From: Fulvivirga sp.
GTDB lineage: Bacteria > Bacteroidota > Bacteroidia > Cytophagales > Cyclobacteriaceae
Direction of reading: 5' to 3'
DNA: 56,316 nucleotides
NCBI GenBank assembly: GCA_028280565.1
Contig: JANQLQ010000272.1
Location: forward strand, 1-56,316
In this document: piece by piece, positions 55,101 to 56,316 of the stretch
Layout of the letters: each line of letters opens with the position of its first letter
Position numbering within the stretch: the first letter of the stretch is position 1
Translations under genes and position numbers: made by a program
Notes under the pieces: generated by a model
What the model was told of the DNA's origin: nothing
The model's database searches: none
The model's input: the letters and a program-made list of their open reading frames with translations, nothing else

Positions 55101-56316
55101 GTAAGTCAAATTTTCATCTAACAGGGAAAGCAGGAGAGGCTTATCTTAAAAGTGCTATTCAAAATAAAGAAATGGGCAGTTTAGCACAACTTTGGGTAAA
55201 TGGAATTGATATAGATTGGAGTTTAATTTACGATGAGCAAAAGCCAAATAAAATTAGTTTACCTACTTATCCATTTGTGAAGGAAGCTTATTGGTTTGAC
55301 AAAGAAGAATATGAAACAGAGGTCTATAAAAAAGAAAGGATACATCCATTACTTCATATCAATAATTCAAATTTAAATAGGGTAACTTATTCAAGTTCCT
55401 TTACGGGTGAAGAAACCTTCTTAAAAGACCATGTTGTAAAAAAAGAAAGAGTTCTTCCGGGTGTCGCATATATCGAATTGCTTCATGAAGCTGGAGAAAG
55501 AGGTACTGGGCAAAAAGTATTTGGTTTAAGAAATATGTTTTGGCTCAATCCAATAAAGATTGGCCGATCGAAGGAAGAAATTAATGTTAATCTTTCTGCT
55601 AAACAGGGAGATATTGATTTCGAGGTGACTGACAATCGCAATACAGAGTTTTGTAAGGGAACTATTATTTTTGATAAACAAGAAACCCCTCCAGCTTATG
55701 ATTTGAGCGATTTAAGATCGCAATACCATCGTTCTGTTCCAGGAGATGAAATTTATGAGTCTTTTGGAAAGGTGGGTTTGGAACTTGGACATAGCTACCA
55801 GGGCGTTGAAAGGCTTTATCTGAATGATACTTCCGCACTATCCAAAATATGTCTCGATCCGATTGAAGGGTTTAAGTATTCACCTGGAATTATCGACAGT
55901 GCATTGCAGGCATATATGGGTTTAAACTTATCTACAGGTAAGAAGGATTTGTCCTTACCTTACTACGTTAAAGAAATTTTACTCTACAAAGATCTATCTC
56001 AGATATCCGAATTTTGGGGATATGCTAGGAAGAGTAAAAACAATAAAGAGAATAGCAAGGTAGTAAGTTATGACATAGATCTTTTGAATGAGAATGGGGA
56101 AGTCCTGTTAAGTTTTAAGGATTTTGTCACACTGCCGATTAATGCAGGCAATTCGGCAAGTCCAGCTGGGTTGATGACCTCTTCCCTTCAATTTTATGAT
56201 CGGGCGTGGCAACCTCGCGAGGGTTTAATTTCGGGGTCTTCTGGGGGTCGCCAGGTTGTCCTTTTGGCAGGGGGTTCGTTGAGTTTGTCAGGCCGTTTGG
56301 GCGAAGAATTAGCCTT
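49196..56316 (+). CDS. trans-AT polyketide synthase with LnmK-like loading module (3' end outside window)
   Basis: The frame is open from 49166 to the right edge. GTG 49196 is preferred because 'YSIRPLKEVDIQDL' matches a GNAT start; ATG 49250 is the alternative. Order by residue from GTG: degenerate GNAT-like (~1-200); double hot-dog like LnmK/Pnap_2097 (~220-500, 'LGMPQMLYGGIYENWMLKEF', 'CNYEIDPYDDINGVGLLYF', 'ARDIFYFGN'); ACP1 with S597 in 'LGIESIVF'; KS1 (~664-1095; C829 in 'DTACSSSL', H964 in 'EAHGTGT', H1010); linker with 'LPNYPFSKARHW' and no acyltransferase; ACP2 with S1363 in 'LGLDSIIG'; KS2 (~1449-1880; C1618, H1753, H1793); linker 'LPTYPF'; DH (~2050-2320; H2079, D2234); beginning of a ketoreductase. 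Extender units must come from a separate acyltransferase. The loading module probably attaches and trims an acyl starter on ACP1. Product unknown. Confidence 0.93.
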   Translation, partial: MNYSIRPLKEVDIQDLNQMSSAVSTAHVWSFKEIQNMKESNFQDMYVLELDGQIHGFSQVEQINPQITSLDSKTDNSRKNVELQSVVIVHILKGNNKLDLSKELINFIAKVFIERDVYFSILLPIDELLSYSLNQFSPGSNGLYEHPFIREIISSLPQDNDIKILGILENSNSDSKRMWSKGVLVVGGLFDDSMNPSNKPETSHCLSLAKDLENTFCSRKYSLGMPQMLYGGIYENWMLKEFGDIHWSMIADGLKVNTNDLIDSDGNRLYASFVRMSWSSNAGLFVFDENDEIHIRSILSRYGNKMFFSNHELKSDNKNIQASLMSVFSVRSLEDNKTLKKGVPLVTVNKNLRTHSKLPEFAKEYIKIKSELLSDEEKLNLSLKLFGADFKLYSAPLFTCNYEIDPYDDINGVGLLYFASFPKISDKCERLYVNKFIKKTQNADEWAENSTCLARDIFYFGNANLEDILEYQLETFSFKEPNKIKLTSSLYRKSDKQLIAKVFTIKELKESIILSFIKDNYNQTQGILSEVSSFQQSRDNDESFINEEPLSKIGVDNNLSSLSKGGLNKVLTTFFLKMFDLDNIDENTDLNSLGIESIVFIELSEHLKSSYRINSNPSRFFGLSNIDEISSYLLANNNITGEESREPSEKNLHEDEDSHLVGGDIAIIGKALRIPGANTEEEFWHTLANGKSAISQLPKKRFLWPDWVDLGTMHHGLNKGGFIDDIDCFDAAFFKISPREARLIDPQQRILLELTWHLLEDAGYKPSEFKKSNTGVYIGASGSDYELLLNSQDDQNRLTGTGTSLALMANRLSFFYDLEGPSLLVDTACSSSLVAIHEAVTALKSKRCKQAIVGGINIICHPFKSLSYYQSNMLSRDGKCKTFDHDANGYVRGEGAVMILLKPLKDAISDGDYIHGVIKATGVNHGGQSIGLTVPNSSRQSALIEDVYRRARIDVNNVSYIEAHGTGTSLGDPIEVTGLSLAFEKLRDGSHKDIRNNWCGLGAVKSNIGHLEAASGIVGLMKVLLAIKHRQIPPTINFNKLNEHIELKGTPFYINDKLNEWLPAQRGKPLMAGVSSFGIGGTNSHVVVEEYKNNPGNYQVSDSPALIVLSARDKEALNKVATSLLDYLINRKDAALANIAYSLQVGRESMQERIVIIVHNLKELREHLKYFINGESSNFLSNNIKKSNEGVSNSNFAFKNTCSETSQIEQMAILWLKGEEVDWQVLYPEGKPIKIKLPNYPFSKARHWISEDLNADDTLKTKESLEYVAPKISLSDVESTSNSEIQTNTTIKLSPANRFDIRTTNAAGKDKNYSTLVNNMERVRQYDLNQVFQKLLMLLAESLYIDEEQIDSEEKFVDLGLDSIIGVELVKKINEHFSIELAATDLYSYSTLTILAEHVCDQLPLVEKAPDDEGQSFKSELSNCSNLQFNAVKTKEKPESNQFIYQETDIAIIGLSCRMPGSSDSEAFWENIKEGRNAIREVSEDRWERSIYFDTDPKAKGKSYSKWMGTLEDTEMFDPLFFNISPKEAELMDPQQRIFLEESWKAIEDAGYNSNQLSSRKCGVFIGVAHSDYGHDILKNKSELDSYALTGNNDSILSARISYILDLKGPCVSVNTACSSSLVAISLACDSLLMENSEIALAGGVCVLTTPDMHVMTSKAGMLSKDGLCHTFDQQANGFVPAEGVGVLVLKKLKDAEKDGDQIYGIVKGWGVNQDGATNGITAPNERAQLELEKHVYSKFNINPGTIGYVEAHGTGTKLGDPIEVKALKSSFRHFTEKSNYCSLGSVKANIGHTLASAGVAGVIKLIFSLKNRQIPPLCNYHQLNEHIDLKNSPFYINTELLDWENETEGLRRGAVSSFGFSGTNAHVVLEEYIDNREEKHSWESPVVVPISARNTERLKTLVSNLHKYLVKHPKVNYADVAYVLQVGREPMEERLAFVASDGKDLLSKLNSFLLGERDDLFTGNARDSKSNFHLTGKAGEAYLKSAIQNKEMGSLAQLWVNGIDIDWSLIYDEQKPNKISLPTYPFVKEAYWFDKEEYETEVYKKERIHPLLHINNSNLNRVTYSSSFTGEETFLKDHVVKKERVLPGVAYIELLHEAGERGTGQKVFGLRNMFWLNPIKIGRSKEEINVNLSAKQGDIDFEVTDNRNTEFCKGTIIFDKQETPPAYDLSDLRSQYHRSVPGDEIYESFGKVGLELGHSYQGVERLYLNDTSALSKICLDPIEGFKYSPGIIDSALQAYMGLNLSTGKKDLSLPYYVKEILLYKDLSQISEFWGYARKSKNNKENSKVVSYDIDLLNENGEVLLSFKDFVTLPINAGNSASPAGLMTSSLQFYDRAWQPREGLISGSSGGRQVVLLAGGSLSLSGRLGEELA

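Noticed and set aside
49250-56316. ATG 49250 as the synthase start
   Set aside because: It would remove 'YSIRPLKEVDIQDL', which fits the first strand and helix of the GNAT-like domain. GTG 49196 is kept, with the ATG as an alternative.

Overview
The window reads as a chromosomal segment of a member of the Bacteroidota, probably a gliding or filamentous environmental type. The grounds are type IX secretion (T9SS) C-terminal sorting domains on three proteins, SprB-like repeats, a PKD domain, a TPR/HisKA_2 sensor kinase, several AraC-type regulators, and a PadR plus 'permease prefix' ABC-permease pair. I cannot name a genus. No rRNA, tRNA, integrase, transposase gene or CRISPR array was seen.

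Region 1 (1-24813) is one tightly packed plus-strand operon (gaps of 9, 20 and 7 nt) of four secreted proteins. The first is a mosaic adhesin-like T9SS cargo, cut by the left edge (>2536 aa). The second is a 1637-aa protein with HAF-like repeats. The third is a 3699-aa T9SS cargo with a lipase-like domain that lacks its serine, followed by four tandem ~490-aa repeats. The fourth is a 380-aa HAF-like protein. Base composition here is visibly more GC-rich than in the rest of the window. This is the best candidate for an undescribed extracellular system.

Region 2 (24814-32224) holds a MITE-like palindrome, an overlapping sensor kinase/response regulator pair, a 320-bp inverted-repeat element, and a PadR regulator translationally coupled to an FtsX/MacB-type permease. 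A near-identical 22-nt direct repeat precedes PadR.

Region 3 (32225-39537) contains small housekeeping and stress genes: a secreted cupin, an NmrA-like oxidoreductase with an AraC regulator downstream, a GNAT enzyme, a DinB-like protein with an AraC regulator, and a DNA alkylation-repair pair (Ada-sensor/AlkA fusion overlapping an O6-methylguanine methyltransferase).

Region 4 (39538-46390) is gene-poor and rich in palindromic dispersed repeats. It carries a T9SS-exported parallel beta-helix protein, a predicted outer-membrane barrel, a cupin-AraC regulator and a relic of a PEP-mutase/isocitrate-lyase family gene.

Region 5 (46391-56316) is AT-rich. It has a short protein with weak avidin-like features, an orphan ParB-domain protein, an unrecognised 181-aa protein, and then the start of a very large polyketide synthase running off the right edge. 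Its visible order is degenerate GNAT-like / LnmK-like double hot-dog / ACP / KS / ACP / KS / DH / start of KR. No acyltransferase domain is present, so it is a trans-AT type synthase, and the window captures its loading module.
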